Notes: generated by a model not told the origin, from the letters alone. Counted from the stretch's first letter, positions 1 through 11,900 are shown. The stretch is 64,000 nt of DNA from Eulemur rufifrons (GCF_041146395.1 NC_091002.1:7992501-8056500); one strand, 5' to 3'. Numbers and translations are program-made.

Positions 1-490
1 CATTCTTACTACACAAATCTGAACCATTTTTGACAAGATTTTTGAGTTTTGTCAGATGTGAATTGTTAAGATTTAATTGAAAAAATGAACAGAAGGCAGC
101 CACTATTGCAAAGGGAGTGACCCAGAACCAATTAGAATTTAGTAACAATTGACCATTCACCACTGCAATCCATGTCGAGGATCAGATTAAAGCCACTTTA
201 ATTCCCCCACCCCCGTTCCTGAACTCAAAATATCATTAGTGGAAGATTTCCCTGAATTTCTTGCCAATCAATTTTCCTGGTTTTAAAGGTGAAGTTCAAC
301 CGGGGGCTGTGCGGAGGAGGGTGCCGGCCCTATCTCCTGGGCTGAGATGATACACAATATAGGTTACCATCTTGAAAAAACAGGTCAGGCCGAGCAACAT
401 TCCTCGTCAAATTGCTGTTGACAGCCCAAACAGGACATGGAGAGGACCACAAAAAGGGCCTTTCATCTGGAGACAGCACAGCGTATAATT
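1..490. promoter_or_regulatory. Candidate conserved non-coding element (AT-rich island)
   Basis: This AT-rich stretch stands out against the GC-rich DNA that follows and resembles no interspersed repeat I know. It contains several AATT/TTAAT homeodomain-type cores, an ACAATTG/CAATTGAC pair near 140-150 and CATTAGT near 233. It may continue to the left of the window. Such islands in GC-rich gene deserts are often enhancers of developmental genes, but conservation is inferred from composition and not tested. It has no splice-like structure and no credible reading frame. Confidence 0.4.
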
Positions 491-2010
491 GGTCATTCTT
501 CCCTCCTTTGGCCTCTCCTTCTCAGCCGGGGGAAAGTTCCCAAACAAAGCCAGGGCTTCCCGAGGCAACTTCTTAATCCTTTATGGCAGATGCCCCTGGG
601 GAAGTGTCAGCTGAGAGGACAAGGCAGGGCGCTGGCTGGGCCCTCGTGGGCATGGTGCCCAGTGCGTAGTAGGCACGTAGTAGGGGCTTTATTACCGCTG
701 AATGAGTGAATGGATGACGTCGGGAGTCGGCAGCCTGTGGCCCAACGGCCCTGCCCGAACAGGAGGGCAGTCCCCGAGCAGATGTGCGCAGAGTGGCTTT
801 CCCGGATCCGTTCCAGCCACTCTCTGCGTGAACCCACCACCCCGCGGTGGGGACAGAGCCTACGTTCAGACAGGCACGACTCCAGGTTCCACTGGGGCTC
901 GGAGTCTTCCAGTTCACCCTGGTGTGCCCAGGCCACTTTTCCTGCACTGGGATTTCCTGGCTCATCTCTGAAGACCTCCTCATTCGGCTGCCGGTCCTGG
1001 TCCACTTCTCTGCCCAGCCCCTGATGGCCACCGCTGTCCACCGATGACACACTAGGTGCCAGATGCCCTCACGGCTGGCATCGCCGCCCTCCTAGCAACC
1101 CTTGAAGGAAACTGAGGCTTGGGGGGCCGAGTGGGCCTGGAACCGGGTCTGCCTGGGTTTGGACTCCCCACCCCCCCGCCCAGGGCTCACAACTCCACTC
1201 CCCGCCCTCCCACGTTGGGAGCTTCTCAGAGCAGGGCCCTGTCCTGGCCTGTCCCCCACCCCCCGCTGTCCCAGCAGAGGGGAAGAGCCCAAACCCGGAG
1301 CCGGGCACACTCTGGACTTGCGTTTCGCAGGCAAGTCAAGTCACAGACACCAACACCCAGGATGGGCTGTTGCCGCTGCTGCTTCATTATGGTTTTAGAG
1401 CCCCCCCCCCACCCCCGATGTCCTGCAACCAGCCGTGTCCAGCGAAATCTCCACCACCTCCACCCCAGACTTTCTGGTAATTTCTTTGCATTTCTAGAAG
1501 TCGAGGGAGACCCCCAAGTGTTTTCTGAGAGTCAAAACACAGACGAGACAAAAACAAGCAAACAAAAACGCCTCGCAAGGGTTTGGAGTCGGACTGTCCG
1601 GGGCCTCCCAGGCTGTCCTTGAGTGTCCGAGTCTCAGACGTTGGTGCCTCGGTTTGGGCCCAGACGCAGACGCCGAGACGAGAACTAGGGACAAGCACTT
1701 ATCTGGGCCGAGACCCCAGGAAACACGGTGGGGAGGGGAGGAGTCAGTCTTCCTCGGGCACCTGCCGCTTAATCCCGGTGGGGACATGGGGGCACCGTAC
1801 CGACCGGGGCCCCGGCGTTGCCCCCAGCAGGGTGGGCTGGGCGGAGCAGGCTGCCAGCTCCCTGGACACTGTGGCCGCCCGCGCTGCCCACGCGGAGAAA
1901 ACCCCAGCACAGGGTCGCGGCTCCTGGCTGTGGGAGTTGGGGGATGTCCTGTCTGCTGTGAGTGGTGGCACAGGCCCACTCACCCTTCTGTCCAGAGGAG
2001 CTGTCGGCCT
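491..2010. other. GC-rich unique sequence, no gene recognised
   Basis: The frames across this stretch translate to proline-, arginine- and serine-rich strings with no domain, on both strands at once, which is typical of non-coding GC-rich DNA. A C-rich run lies at about 1,400-1,417. I see no CpG-island-like promoter, no repeat I can name and no splice signals tied to a plausible exon. Confidence 0.6.
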
Positions 2011-2170
2011 GGTCTCTTGCCCACAGCTATGTGGCCTTGGGCCACCCTTGTCCTTCCTGAGCCTCCTGTCCTCACCTGCGCAATGGGAGTGACAGTGCTC
2101 GCCGCTGAGGTTCCTTCTGAGGCCACAGGAGACCCTGTGGGCACAGCACCTGGAGGGCCATTACCAAGAG
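2010..2170 (+). repeat. MIR SINE fragment (sense)
   Basis: The order of a diverged MIR is visible: a GTGGCCTTGGGCC block, then TTCCTGAGCCTCCTGTCCTCA, then GCAATGGGAGTGAC, and a tail with GGCACAGCACCTGG. These match the conserved MIR core (tRNA-derived, ancient mammalian SINE). Boundaries are approximate. Confidence 0.6.
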
Positions 2171-3069
2171 CAGCCCCGAAAGCCCCGCGTGCGCTGGCGC
2201 TGGTTCAGAGCTGTCCCCATGGAGGAGTAGTTCATCTCTACCGGGTACCTGGAGAAATCGAGAGCAATTATATAGTGTCCCGGGGTGGTCCCAGGACACA
2301 GAGTGAGGCCACAGCTGGAACTGGACTGTGACACCTGGTGGAGAAGACATCAGAGCCTAAGAGCACAGTGTCAGAACAGGGGCTCACGCTTGGGACTGTC
2401 AGGAGGGACAGAGTTGATGGTAGAGAAAGCAGGTCACTCAGTGAGGTAGTGAGCACTCCATCCCAGGAGGTGTGTAAGAGGCTGGGTGTTGTGTGAGGAG
2501 CTCCAGGCCCTGGATGGGGGTGGTGATGATGGATGGGGGTGGCCAGGTAAGATGCCTGGTAAGATCGTTTCCACCCCAGAGAGTCTAGAATTCCATCTGT
2601 CTGTCAGGGCCGAGCGCTGGAGACGTGCCTCTCGTTTGATGCTCCCGTGACTCCTTGGGGCTCCCAGACGAGCTCAGCAGCTCGGCCTGGTCTGAATTAG
2701 TGGCGAGACGTTTAGGGGAGAGCTGGGCTCGGCCCGAGTGATCTGCTGCGTGGTGACCCGGAGCCCGGATGGAAGCAGAGCCGCAGTGCACGGAGCTCCC
2801 GGGCCTCGGGCTGGTGTGCAAGGCAGCGGGAGCCTGCTTCCTCTGTGCCACCACTGTGCTGTGGCGGGGGTCCCGGTCCCACCCACCTTCCCCAGGAGGT
2901 CGGCTGGGGACACTGCCTGGGAACCAGACGCCCAAACGCAGCTACTTCTCCAAGAGACACAGGCGAGGTCACACGCCGGCCGGGGCTTCTTGCTGCTGCG
3001 CCAGCTCACTTCGGGACACACGGGCTGTGGGTTTCTGGTGGAGGCGCCTCGTGGCACAGTCACTTCCCA
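2171..3069. other. Unique sequence, no gene recognised
   Basis: Moderately GC-rich DNA. A short imperfect duplication of a TGGATGGGGGTGG motif lies at about 2,512-2,550. Frames overlap on both strands with no domain. Nothing else is identifiable. Confidence 0.55.
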
Positions 3070-3180
3070 TCGCCCCTTTTGGGCCCATTATTACAAACGC
3101 TGTCGCCTTCGCTGTACACAAAAGGCAGCCACAGGGACAGATTACAATGGAAATTAAAGCCACTCTGCCCGTTCCTGTTT
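3070..3180. promoter_or_regulatory. Candidate regulatory element
   Basis: A compact block with CCATTATTACAAACG, ACAAAAGGCAG and GATTACAATGG. The ACAA(T/A)G-like cores suit SOX factors and the ATTA cores suit homeodomains. It is less GC-rich than its flanks and is not a recognisable repeat. Function is inferred only from motif density. Confidence 0.3.
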
Positions 3181-3624
3181 GCTCACCCAGCAGGTTCGAT
3201 GCCATAGTGGAGCAGACTCTGGGGACCCCACCGTGGTCCCTGCAGCTTCTGTGTGAGTTCATGGTGGCTCCGTTCATGCATTTGTTCAGCCACCTGTTGC
3301 ACACTGAGCACCTCCTCGGGGCTGGGCTCTGTCGGGCACAGTAACTGACACGGTTGATAATCGCTGGGCACGCAGCAATCGACGAGGCCCCACGCCTGTG
3401 AGGTTCTGAGGCTGAACCTCAGAACTCCATTTTGGGGACTCACCTTCTTTCTACAGAGCTCAGGTGAAGGAGCCCAACATGCTCAGCTATGAAGGTCAGT
3501 GTGTCCCAGCCGGGGGGCCACAGAGGGGTCTGGGGCAGCCCCTCACACCACAGCTGGCGCCCCTAGGCACCTGGTCAATCAAAGCAGTAGATTCACATGG
3601 CCTCCTGCGGTTTAATCACGATCA
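3181..3624. other. Unique sequence, no gene recognised
   Basis: Mixed-composition DNA between a candidate element and a MIR. A short inverted pair (GGTTCTGAGG and CCTCAGAACT) lies near 3,402-3,427. It looks like a chance hairpin, and I found no gene or repeat. Confidence 0.5.
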
Positions 3625-3760
3625 GATGGGCCTCAGTCTACCCATCTGGTAAAGTGGAAACAAGAGCTTTCCCTGGCCGGGTTTTCATGAGGTTTAAGTG
3701 AGTTAATTGTGTTAAGTGTGTTAATTGTGCTTCTAGAATGGTAACGGGCAAGGTTATTTA
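3620..3760 (+). repeat. MIR SINE fragment (sense)
   Basis: A diverged MIR core (GGGCCTCAGTCTACCCATCTGG, then AAAGTGGAAACAAGAG) is followed by the typical downstream TTTTCATGAGGTTTAAGTGAG and AGTTAATT. Sense orientation, about 140 bp. Confidence 0.65.
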
Positions 3761-4074
3761 TTGAGTTTAACCTGAGCTGAGGAAACCTAGAACATCGAGG
3801 TTGGTAGAGGCGGATCTTGTACCCAGATCTCTGGGCCGCTGGACGTCACCGCACAGCCCTGGAAAACCCACACGTTGGGATCAGTTTCCAGGGCAGGGCC
3901 TGGGTGGATCCCGCCCCAGCGGAGGCTCCTGCATCGTCCTCGGGATCCAGCCTGCTGTCTCCGTGGCTGGGCGGAGAAGAGCCGGGCCAGAAGAAAGGCT
4001 TGAAACTGTATCCTCCCTCGGCTTAGGGTCAGGGGGTCAGACCCCCACATTTTCTCCACTGTCAAAACCCCCGT

Positions 4075-4425
4075 AGGATTTTCTTGAAGTTAAATTTCAC
4101 ATCATATGGCTGAACATTTGGAACTTTTTAAACGGAAATTGTAGAAAAAATGAAAAGCATTTTAGTCTCAGAACACAATACCTTCCTGGCAGGAAGCCAC
4201 GGGAGAGATTCAGCAACAGGCTCGACGCCAGAGAAAAAAGTCGTCATAATTGTCAATCTGGATTAATCCGGGCGTTCCTCGGCTTAACCTCGTGTCAGGC
4301 TGAGTGGGCTAATCAGGGCTCGGAAGACACTGTCTTTTGTGACTGTACCGAAGCTCTGGTTTCACACATCAGCTAATTTTCTGATCCCATTTCCTTAATT
4401 GTAAGCTCGGTTTAATGGCGTCCCG
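4075..4425. promoter_or_regulatory. Candidate enhancer with palindromic K50-homeodomain site
   Basis: An AT-rich island of about 350 bp inside GC-rich DNA and not repeat-like. At 4,260-4,269 it carries the perfect palindrome GGATTAATCC, two head-to-head TAATCC sites as bound by OTX/CRX/PITX/GSC-class (K50) homeodomains. Nearby are TCATAATTGTCAA (about 4,244), GGCTAATCAGGG (about 4,307), TCAGCTAATTTTC (about 4,370) and TTAATTG. The clustering of different homeodomain cores suggests an enhancer. Sequence conservation has not been tested. Confidence 0.45.
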
Positions 4426-5639
4426 GATGAGACTGGACCGCAAGGAACGTGCTAACGTCCTGGTGCAGGAATCTGTGCGGAAGTGCCCCGGCTTCCCCTC
4501 AGCGGCTTGGTGGGCAACGTTTGAAAAACACCTCTCAGCCTCTGGAAGAATTCAATTAGTGGCAGGGGTGGGGAGGGCACATGTGGCGTCACGGTCATGG
4601 TTACTGTGTGCACGAGCCCGTGGACCCTTGCGTAGATTCCAGAGACCCCGGGCAGCGCGGTGGAGTCGGCGCTCGGAGCCCTGCACAGAACAGTGGGAGC
4701 TGGAGTCATGGACGCTGACGCCAAGGAGCAGAGACCGGCCGGCCGGTCCCAGTCCTGGCCCGGGGCCCGGGGGTGCCTGTGTCTCCCGTGCCAGCGGCTT
4801 CACCTGCCAGACGGGGGCCTGGTGCTGTCCTTGCCTGCTGGGCCGGGGTGGCAGGAGGAGTAAGGGACCTTTGAAAAGGCCTCTGCCCACCTGAGGCTGG
4901 CCTGGGACTGGGAGGGTTTGGGCAGAACCGGCGGAAGTCCCTCCTCCGTGAGGACGGCCTCCCTGCAGCCAGGCTGGGGGTGTCATGCCCCCATTTCCTC
5001 TTCTTGTGCCCCTTCTCTCCCGCCCCTCATGCGGCAGCCCCCGCCCCTTCCCCATGTGCCCACCAGGCCCAGAGGCTGGGGGTGGGGTGGGGGTGGGGCA
5101 CTGGCACTCGGGGCGCAGCTCTCAAGGGCTCTGGCTCATGGGAGGGGCAGAAGCAGGGCGAGGGGGTGAGTGAGGAGGTTGGGGAGCCCTTTACCAGGTG
5201 ACCCTGAATTTACACCAGAGGCAGAGGGGAGAGTTCAGGCCGTGGTAGGTTGACGGATTGCTGTGTGGCTCAGAGGCTCACCCGTGATGTACGGGAGTTG
5301 GCCCAGGGGACACCCACCCGAGCCCAGCCGGTTTGTCCATCTGCCCCTGCGCCCGGGAGCTGAGGCCGCAGCAGCACTGTCCAGATCCGTCAGGCCAGAT
5401 GGGGCTCGGGGCAGCTTCCCCAGGCTGCGAAGCTCCCAGGGCCTGGGGTGGGAGCGGCCACCACTCTTGGCCTTGGCAGTGGCCAAAGCTCAGAGAAGGC
5501 CACTGTGTGTCCTGTCCTGTGTGGGGGTTATCAGAACCAAGCCAGGCTCCAGGTTGATCCTTAATTTCACGAGCCTCAGTGGGTCCTCTTTAGGATAGGC
5601 CTTTGGTCTAGCCCGCGCCACCCCCTACCCCTGGGCCTT
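4426..5639. other. GC-rich unique sequence, no gene recognised
   Basis: Apart from a small AT-leaning patch at 4,515-4,560 the stretch is GC-rich and translates into low-complexity proline/arginine strings in several frames. It contains a strong G-quadruplex motif, listed separately. No exon, promoter or nameable repeat was found. Confidence 0.55.
5078..5098 (+). other. G-quadruplex-forming motif
   Basis: Four runs of 5, 4, 5 and 4 guanines are separated by single thymines, the tightest class of G4 motif (one-base loops, usually parallel-stranded). It is seen directly in the sequence. Any biological role is unknown. Confidence 0.8.
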
Positions 5640-5760
5640 GAAAACGGATTGGATGTCATTACTGCCCTTGGAGAACACCTGGCGCAGAGAAGCTGCTCAT
5701 TATCAGCTGAAGACGAGTCACTGTTGCCAGTTGCAGCACAAAGGCGGGATATCAACTCTA
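5640..5760. promoter_or_regulatory. Candidate regulatory element
   Basis: A short non-repeat block with GATGTCATTACTGCCC, CTCATTATCAGCTGAAG (an E-box CAGCTG next to a TTATC GATA-type site) and TGTTGCCAG. GATA plus E-box pairing is a known enhancer signature. Here it is inference from motifs only. Confidence 0.28.
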
Positions 5761-5764
5761 CTTA

Positions 5765-5990
5765 GTGCCTCCAGGAAGGCTTCCTGGAGGTGGTATCACT
5801 TCAGCGACTCTTAGAGATTAAACGAGAATTAGCTGTATGCACAAGGCCCTGGGAACAGTAAGAACAGAGGAACAGGAAGGCTGAGCTGGTGTGGCCCTCA
5901 GGGACCTGGGGCACCTCAGGACAGCCTGAGGCCCACGGGGTAGGGCATGTGGTCAGAGGTGTGTCTGGTTCAGGAAGAAACGTCCAGCAG
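5765..5990 (-). repeat. L2-like LINE relic (antisense)
   Basis: The order GGAAGGCTTCCTGGAGG, then GACTCTTAGAGATTAAA, then CAAGGCCCTGGGAACAG is the reverse complement of the late-ORF/3' part of LINE-2 as it commonly appears in mammals. It is heavily diverged and the boundaries are soft. Confidence 0.45.
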
Positions 5991-6539
5991 CAGGGGAGAG
6001 CCTGCGGGTTTCGTCCACAGGGAGCCAAGCACACCCCACGGGGAAGCTCACTGTTGGTGGGGGGAGGCTCGAGGGGTGAGTCTGGGGCAGACTCCAGTGA
6101 GGAGTCCTCAAGCATCCAGATGCGCTGGGGTGGCATCCCGCCAGGCGGTGACAGTGCCAGGGTGAGTGGATGGGTGGGAAGGGTGGTCCTGGGGGACTCG
6201 GTGCCTGGGGGGAGTTCTGATGGGGGCACTTTATGGTCACTGGGGGACCAGGTGGATTTGGTGTGGAAGCTGCAGGACAGGTGAAATGCTCCAGTTCCCC
6301 AAAATAACCTCAGAGACCCCGGCAGAGCTTCACAAAGATGAGAACGCACAGGCCCTCCGGCCCGCCAGCCATGAGAGCCCCGGTGGCCCCTGGAAAGCCC
6401 TTTGGACACTTTCCACCCCAGAGTCCCCCCGTGCCCCCTGCACACCTCCAGGGTCCTTGGCCAGAGCAGGGAGGTCTCTGCAGGAGGCTCAGATCCACAT
6501 CTGGGCCAGATGTGCCCCGGTGCCCAGTGGCGCGGCTGC

Positions 6540-6670
6540 AGGGGATGATTAATGAACACTCCGTCCTCAAAGCTCTCGGAAATAAATCTCCACTTGTGTT
6601 TAAGTCCAGGAAGCTCATCTCTGCGGACCAACTGCTCGGAGATGGCAGGCGGTTCCTGAGGTTTCCTTTG
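6540..6670. promoter_or_regulatory. Candidate regulatory element
   Basis: A lower-GC island with GATGATTAATGAACACTCC, GGAAATAAATC and TTGTGTTTAAG. These give ATTA homeodomain cores and AAATAAA/TGTTTA forkhead-like cores. It is not a known repeat. Confidence 0.33.
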
Positions 6671-7424
6671 ACGGTGAACACCAAGGTCCGGCTTCCCAGC
6701 CAGCGCCCACTGGTGCTCTGGCTGGCCTGGGTGCCAGCTGGCACTCGCTCTGTCCTCTGCTCAAATGCCTCCTTGCCTCATGCCAGGTTCTGGGGAGTGG
6801 GAGGGAGACAGGTGGGCATGAGCCGGCCCACCTGGAACGGGCACACACTATTTAAATGGTTTCTAGTGTTGAGTGTGCAGGCCTGTTTTGGGCTCAGTCA
6901 CTTTAGAAGGAGTTGAGGAGTAAATCTGACATGGCTACATCAGTAAAGTCGGTGCTCTGGTGACGAACCTCTTTCTGCTTGAATAGGGACATGCAGACCC
7001 CCTCCCCGGGTTACGGCTCACCGAGCCTTCACTGTAAACACAGGCTGCGGACTCTGAGGAGCAGTTCACGTGCGCGGGGTCATTCTGTTTTCCTGATTTT
7101 CTCCCAGACGTCACCTATTCTTTTTCCATCACCTTGCTCAGATACGCTCAAATACGACTCCTCATAGAGGCCTTCTCTGATTACCAGGCTGGGGCCCAGA
7201 AGATGGCTGGCAAAAATGGCCCAACTCTCCACCCTTCTCTGGGGCTGTAGCTTAGCCGTGTGACCTCGTAGCCACTCCATGCCCAGGTGGAGTCAGGGTG
7301 CAGCCGTCTGCGGAGGCCTGGGGCTTGCCTTGGCCAGTGGATCACAGCAGAAGTCAGGGTATGCCAATGCCAGGCCCAGGCTTCAACAGGCAGTGTAAAT
7401 TTTAATAGAGTCTCAGGGATCAAT
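6671..7424. other. Unique sequence with faint ancient-repeat traces
   Basis: At about 7,100-7,190 the order of TTTTCCATCACCTTGCTCAGA and AGAGGCCTTCTCTGATTACC recalls LINE-2. From about 7,215 to 7,400, CTTGGCCAGTGGATCACAGC followed by CCAGGCCCAGGCTTCAACAGG recalls an old LTR-type repeat that I cannot name. No exon is visible. Confidence 0.4.
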
Positions 7425-7799
7425 ATTTCCCATTATGGCTTTGATTTTTTGGCATTATATTTAAAAATTCTTCCCCAGTCTGAGGTCCTAAAGATATTAT
7501 TTTAAAATTTGTTTCTAGAAGTTCTATAGTTCTTTTCACGTTTATGCCTTTAATCTGTCTGGAATTGGGTTTTCTGTGTGGTGTGAGGTAGGGATTCAAT
7601 TTTCTTTTTTTTCTTGTGGAGAACCAACTGTCTGGTACCACTACTGAATGATCTGTCCTTCCTGTGCTGATTTGTGCTGCTGCCTCTGTCAAAGTCAAGT
7701 TTCCCACTTATGTGTTATTTCTGGACTTTTCATTCAACGCTCCTTTGCCCATCTGTCTCTTCCTGGCCCACTCTCACACTTTCTTGATTACAATACTTT
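7425..7799 (-). repeat. L1 fragment, ORF2 C-terminal part (antisense)
   Basis: On the minus strand the translation contains phrases typical of the ORF2 C-terminal region: LNPYLTP, then INVKRTIELLETN, then GEEFLNIMPKNQS. It is an old, 5'- and 3'-incomplete copy. At about 7,800 the sequence jumps to the 3' untranslated region of a second L1, so two L1 copies abut here rather than one continuous element. Confidence 0.75.
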
Positions 7800-10700
7800 T
7801 TTAAATTAAGAGACTTCATTTTGAAGAGCAGCTTTAGGTTCATAGCAAAATTGAGCAGAAGATACGTACAGGGATTTCCCATTTCCCTCCTGCCCCTAAC
7901 ATGCACAACCTGCCCATCACCAATGTGTCCCACCAAGTGATGCATTTGGTACCACTGATGAATCTGCATTGACATGTCACTGTCACCCAATGTCCATAGT
8001 TTACACTCGGGTTTGCTTTTAGAGTTGTATATTCTATGGATTTGGACAAATGTACAATGACATGTGTCCACCATTTTACTGTCCTGCAGAGTATTTCACA
8101 GATCCTCTGTGCTCCCCCTGCTCAGCCCTCTCTCTCCCCAGCCCTTGGCAACTACTGAACTTTTAACTGTCTCCATAGTATTGCCTTTTCCAGAATGCCA
8201 TATGGTTGGAATCATATAGTATGTGGCCTCTTCAGATTGGCTTCCAACACTTATTAATGTGCCTTTATGTTTCCTCTACATCTGTTCATGGCTTGATAGC
8301 TGAATAATAATTCAATGCTGAATAATATTCCACTGCCTGGATGTCCAACAGTTTATTTATCCACTCACCTGCTGAAAGATATCTTGGTTGCTTCCAGTTT
8401 TGGGCTTTTATGAATAGAGTTGCTATAATCATTTATGAGCAGATTTTGTACAGATATAAGTTTTCTATTTCCTTGGGTAAACACCAAGGAGTGTAATTGC
8501 TGGATTGTAGGGTACAAATATGTTTCATTTTGTAAGAAATCATCAAGCTGTCTTCCAAAGCAGCTGCAGCACTTGGTGTTCCCACCATTAATAAATGGGA
8601 ATTCCTGTTCTTCCACATCCCCACCAGCATTTGGTGCTGTTACTATTCTAGATTTTGGCCATTCTAGTAGGTGTGTAACGGTGTCTTGTTGTTTTAATTT
8701 GCAATTTCTTGATAATATGACGTAGAAAAATGCTTATTCTCTCTCTGAGTATCTTCTGTGGTAAGGTGTCTGCTCAGGTCTTTGGCCCATTTTTATATTG
8801 GGTTGTTTGTTTCTTATTGTTGAGTTTTGAGAGTTCTTTGTGTATTTTGGATAACCATCTTTTATCATTTATATCTTTTGCAAATATGTTCTCCCAGTCT
8901 GTCTTTTCCTTCCTTTTCATTTCTCCCAGTCTTTTCATTCTCTTGACAGTACGCTATTCAGAGCAGAAACATTTTAATTTTACAAAGAAGCTTATCAGTT
9001 ATTTCCTTCATGGATTTTGTCTTTGGTGCTTTATCACAAATGTCATTACCAAGCTCAAGGTCATATAGATTTTCCCCTATGTTATCTTCTAGGAATTTTA
9101 TAATTTTGAGTTTTATATTAACATTTAGGTCTATGATTTATTTTGAGTTAAATTTTGTGAAGGGTGTGAGGTCTGTGACTAGATTCATTTTTTTTTTTTT
9201 TGGCATGTGGATGCACAGTGGTTCCAGCACCATTTGTCGAAAAGACTGTCTTTGCTCCATTGTATTGCCTTTCCTCCTGTGTCAGAGATCAATTGACTGT
9301 ATTTATGTGGGTCTATTTCAGGGCCCTCTATTTGGTTATATTGATCTATCTGTCTTTTCTTTTGCCAATACCACATTGTGTCTATTACCGTATCTTTCTT
9401 TATAGTAACTCTTGAAATCAGGCAGTGTTCATCTTCCACCTTTGTTCTCCTTCAGTAGTGTTGACTATTCTGGATCTTTTGTGTCTCTTTATAAACCTTA
9501 GAATCAGTTTGTCAATCTCCATAAAATAACTTGCTGGGATTCCCACTGGGATTGTAATGAGTCTATATGTCAAGTGAGGAAGAACAAACATCTTGACAAT
9601 ATTGAGTCTTTGTATCCCTGAACATGGAGTATCTCTTCATTTGTTTAGTTTTTCTTTAATTTTTTGATCAGAGTTTTGTGTTTTTTCTCAAATAGTTCTT
9701 ATATATATCTTGTGAAAGTTAAATGTAAGTGTTTCATTGTTTAGAGTGTTAGTATAAATGGTACTATGTTTATTGTGTTTTTACTTTCAAATTCCACTTG
9801 TTCATTGCTGGTATGCGGGAAAGTGACTGACTTTTGTATATTAACCTTGTATCCTGCAATCTTGCTATAATACTTGTTAGTTCCAGGAGTATTTCTTGTA
9901 GACTCTTTTGGATTTTCTACATAGACAGTCATGTCATCTGTGAACAAAGGGAGTTTTATTTCTTCCTTCGCTTTCTGCATACCTTTTATTCCCTTATCTT
10001 GTCTTATTGCATTAGCTAGGACTTGTTTCTAGTATGATGTGGAAAAGCAGTAGTGAGAGCGGACAGCTTTGCTTTGTTCCTAATCTTAATGGGAAAGCTT
10101 CAAGTTTCTCACCATTAAGTGTGATGTTAGTTGTAGGATTTTTGTAGGTATTCTTTAACAAATTGAGAAGGTTCCCCTCTATTCCTAGTTTACAGAGAAT
10201 TTTTAATAATGAATACATATTGGAATTTATCAAATGCTTGTTCTACATCTATTGATATGATCATGTGATCTCTATTCTTTAGCCTGTTGATGTAATGAAT
10301 TACACAAATTGATTTTTTATGTTGAGTGAGCCTTGAATATCTGGAATAATTACCACTTGGTCACAGTGTATAATATTTTTTATACTTTGTTGAATTCGAT
10401 TTTCTAATATTTTGTTGTGGATTTTTGCATCTATATTCATAAGAGATATTGTTCCATTGTTTTCTTTTCTTGTAATGTTTTTATCTGGTTTTGGTATTAG
10501 GGTCATGCTGGCCTCATAAAATGAGTTAGGGAGTATTTCTATCTTCAAAGAGATTGTAGAGAATTGGTATAATTTATTCCTTAAATGTTTGGTAGAATTC
10601 ACTATGAACCCATCTTGGCTTTCCATTTTGGAATGTTATTAAGTTAATTATTAATTCAATTTATTTAATAGATATAGCCCTATTCAGATTGTTTATTTCT

Positions 10701-11900
10701 TCTTGTGAGAGTTTTGGCAGATCGTATCTTTCAAAGAATTTGTCCATTTCATCCAGGTTGTCAGGTTTGTGGGCACAGAGTTGTTCATATTATTCATTTA
10801 TCATCCTTTTAATGTCTATGGGATCTGTAGTGCTATCCTCTCTGTCATTTCTGGTATCAGCAATTTGTACTTATTTTTGTCTTAGCCTGTCTAGGGCCTT
10901 ATTGATTTTGTTGATATTTCAAATAACGAGCTTTTGGTTTCATTGATTTTTATCTATAGATTTCCTATTTTCAATTTATTTGATTTCTGCTATAATTTTT
11001 ATTATTTCTTCTCATTTTGGAATTAATCTGCTTTTCTTTTTCTAGTTTGATAAGATAGAAGCTTAGATTATTGATTTTAGATCTTTGTTCTTTTCTTTTT
11101 TAAAATTTAAACTCAAGAAGTAAAATAGCGTGTTCTTTTCTAATATATACACTCAATGCTATAAATTTTCCCTCTAAGTACTACTCTTGGTGCATCCAAC
11201 AAATTTTTATAAATTGTGTCTCATTTTCATTTTCAAATTTTCAAAACTTAAAAAATATTTTCAAAGTTCTCTTGAGATTTATTCTTTGAGCCATTGTGTT
11301 ATTTAGAAGTTTGATGTTTAATCTCCAAATATTTTGAAAGTTTCCAGCAATCTTTTTATTATTGATTTCTGGTTTAATTTCATTGTGGTCTGAGAGTAGA
11401 CGTTGTATGATTTCTATTCTTTTAATTTGTTAAGGTGTGCTTAATGGCCCAGAATGTGATCTATCTTGATGCTTGTTCCATGCAAGTGTGAGAAGGATGT
11501 ATTATATATTCTACTGTTGGATGAAGTAGTCTATAGAAACCCATTATATCCAGTTGATTGATGGTGCTGCTGAGTTCAACTTTGTCCTCACTGATTTCCT
11601 GCTTCCTGGATTTGTCCATTTCTGACAGAGGTGTGTTAAAGTCTCCCACTAGGATGGTAAGTTTATCTACTTCTCCTTGCAGATCTATTAGTTTTTGTCT
11701 AATGTAATTTGATGCTCTGTTATTAGGTGCATACGTATTAAGAATGATCATGTCTTCTTGGTGACTTGACCTCTTTATCATTATATAAAGTGCCTCTTTA
11801 TGCTTGATAACTTTCCTTTCTCTGAAGTCTGTCCTAATTACTATAATTTTAAAGTAATCTTTTACATACTTTTATTTTTTTAAAAATTTAATATTCTGGC
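7800..11900 (-). mobile_element. Old L1 (L1M-type), about 4.1 kb, antisense
   Basis: Read on the minus strand this is the 3' two-thirds of an ancient L1. The 3' untranslated region spans roughly 7,800-8,900, with familiar phrases such as TTGAGCAGAAGATACGTACA and CTTTGGCCCATTTTTATATTGG in plus-strand orientation. ORF2 follows back to the endonuclease domain near 11,780. It lacks ORF1 and a 5' end, as expected for a truncated retrocopy, and has many stops and frameshifts. It matches the older mammalian-wide L1M class rather than primate L1PA. Confidence 0.85.
9741..11781 (-). pseudogene. Decayed L1 ORF2: endonuclease and reverse transcriptase
   Basis: Minus-strand fragments follow ORF2 order. 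11,781-11,461 is the endonuclease, with ILNTYAPNNRASN and LVGDFNTPLSEMDKS (GDFNTPL is the conserved motif). 10,626-10,300 is the N-terminal reverse transcriptase, with [16 protein letters not shown] and [10 protein letters not shown]. 10,233-10,012 has LNGEKLEAFPLRLGTKQ. 9,980-9,741 holds the catalytic block, reading LFTDDM where active L1 has FADDM. Stops and frameshifts separate the pieces, so no enzyme can be made. The aspartate pair survives, but the alanine before it is threonine. Confidence 0.88.

Noticed and set aside
3402..3430. MicroRNA-like hairpin
   Set aside because: The inverted pair is only about 10 bp with almost no loop; it does not fit a pre-miRNA stem.
5801..6631. 276-codon minus-strand frame
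   Set aside because: It runs through an L2-like relic, is low-complexity and lacks any known motif.
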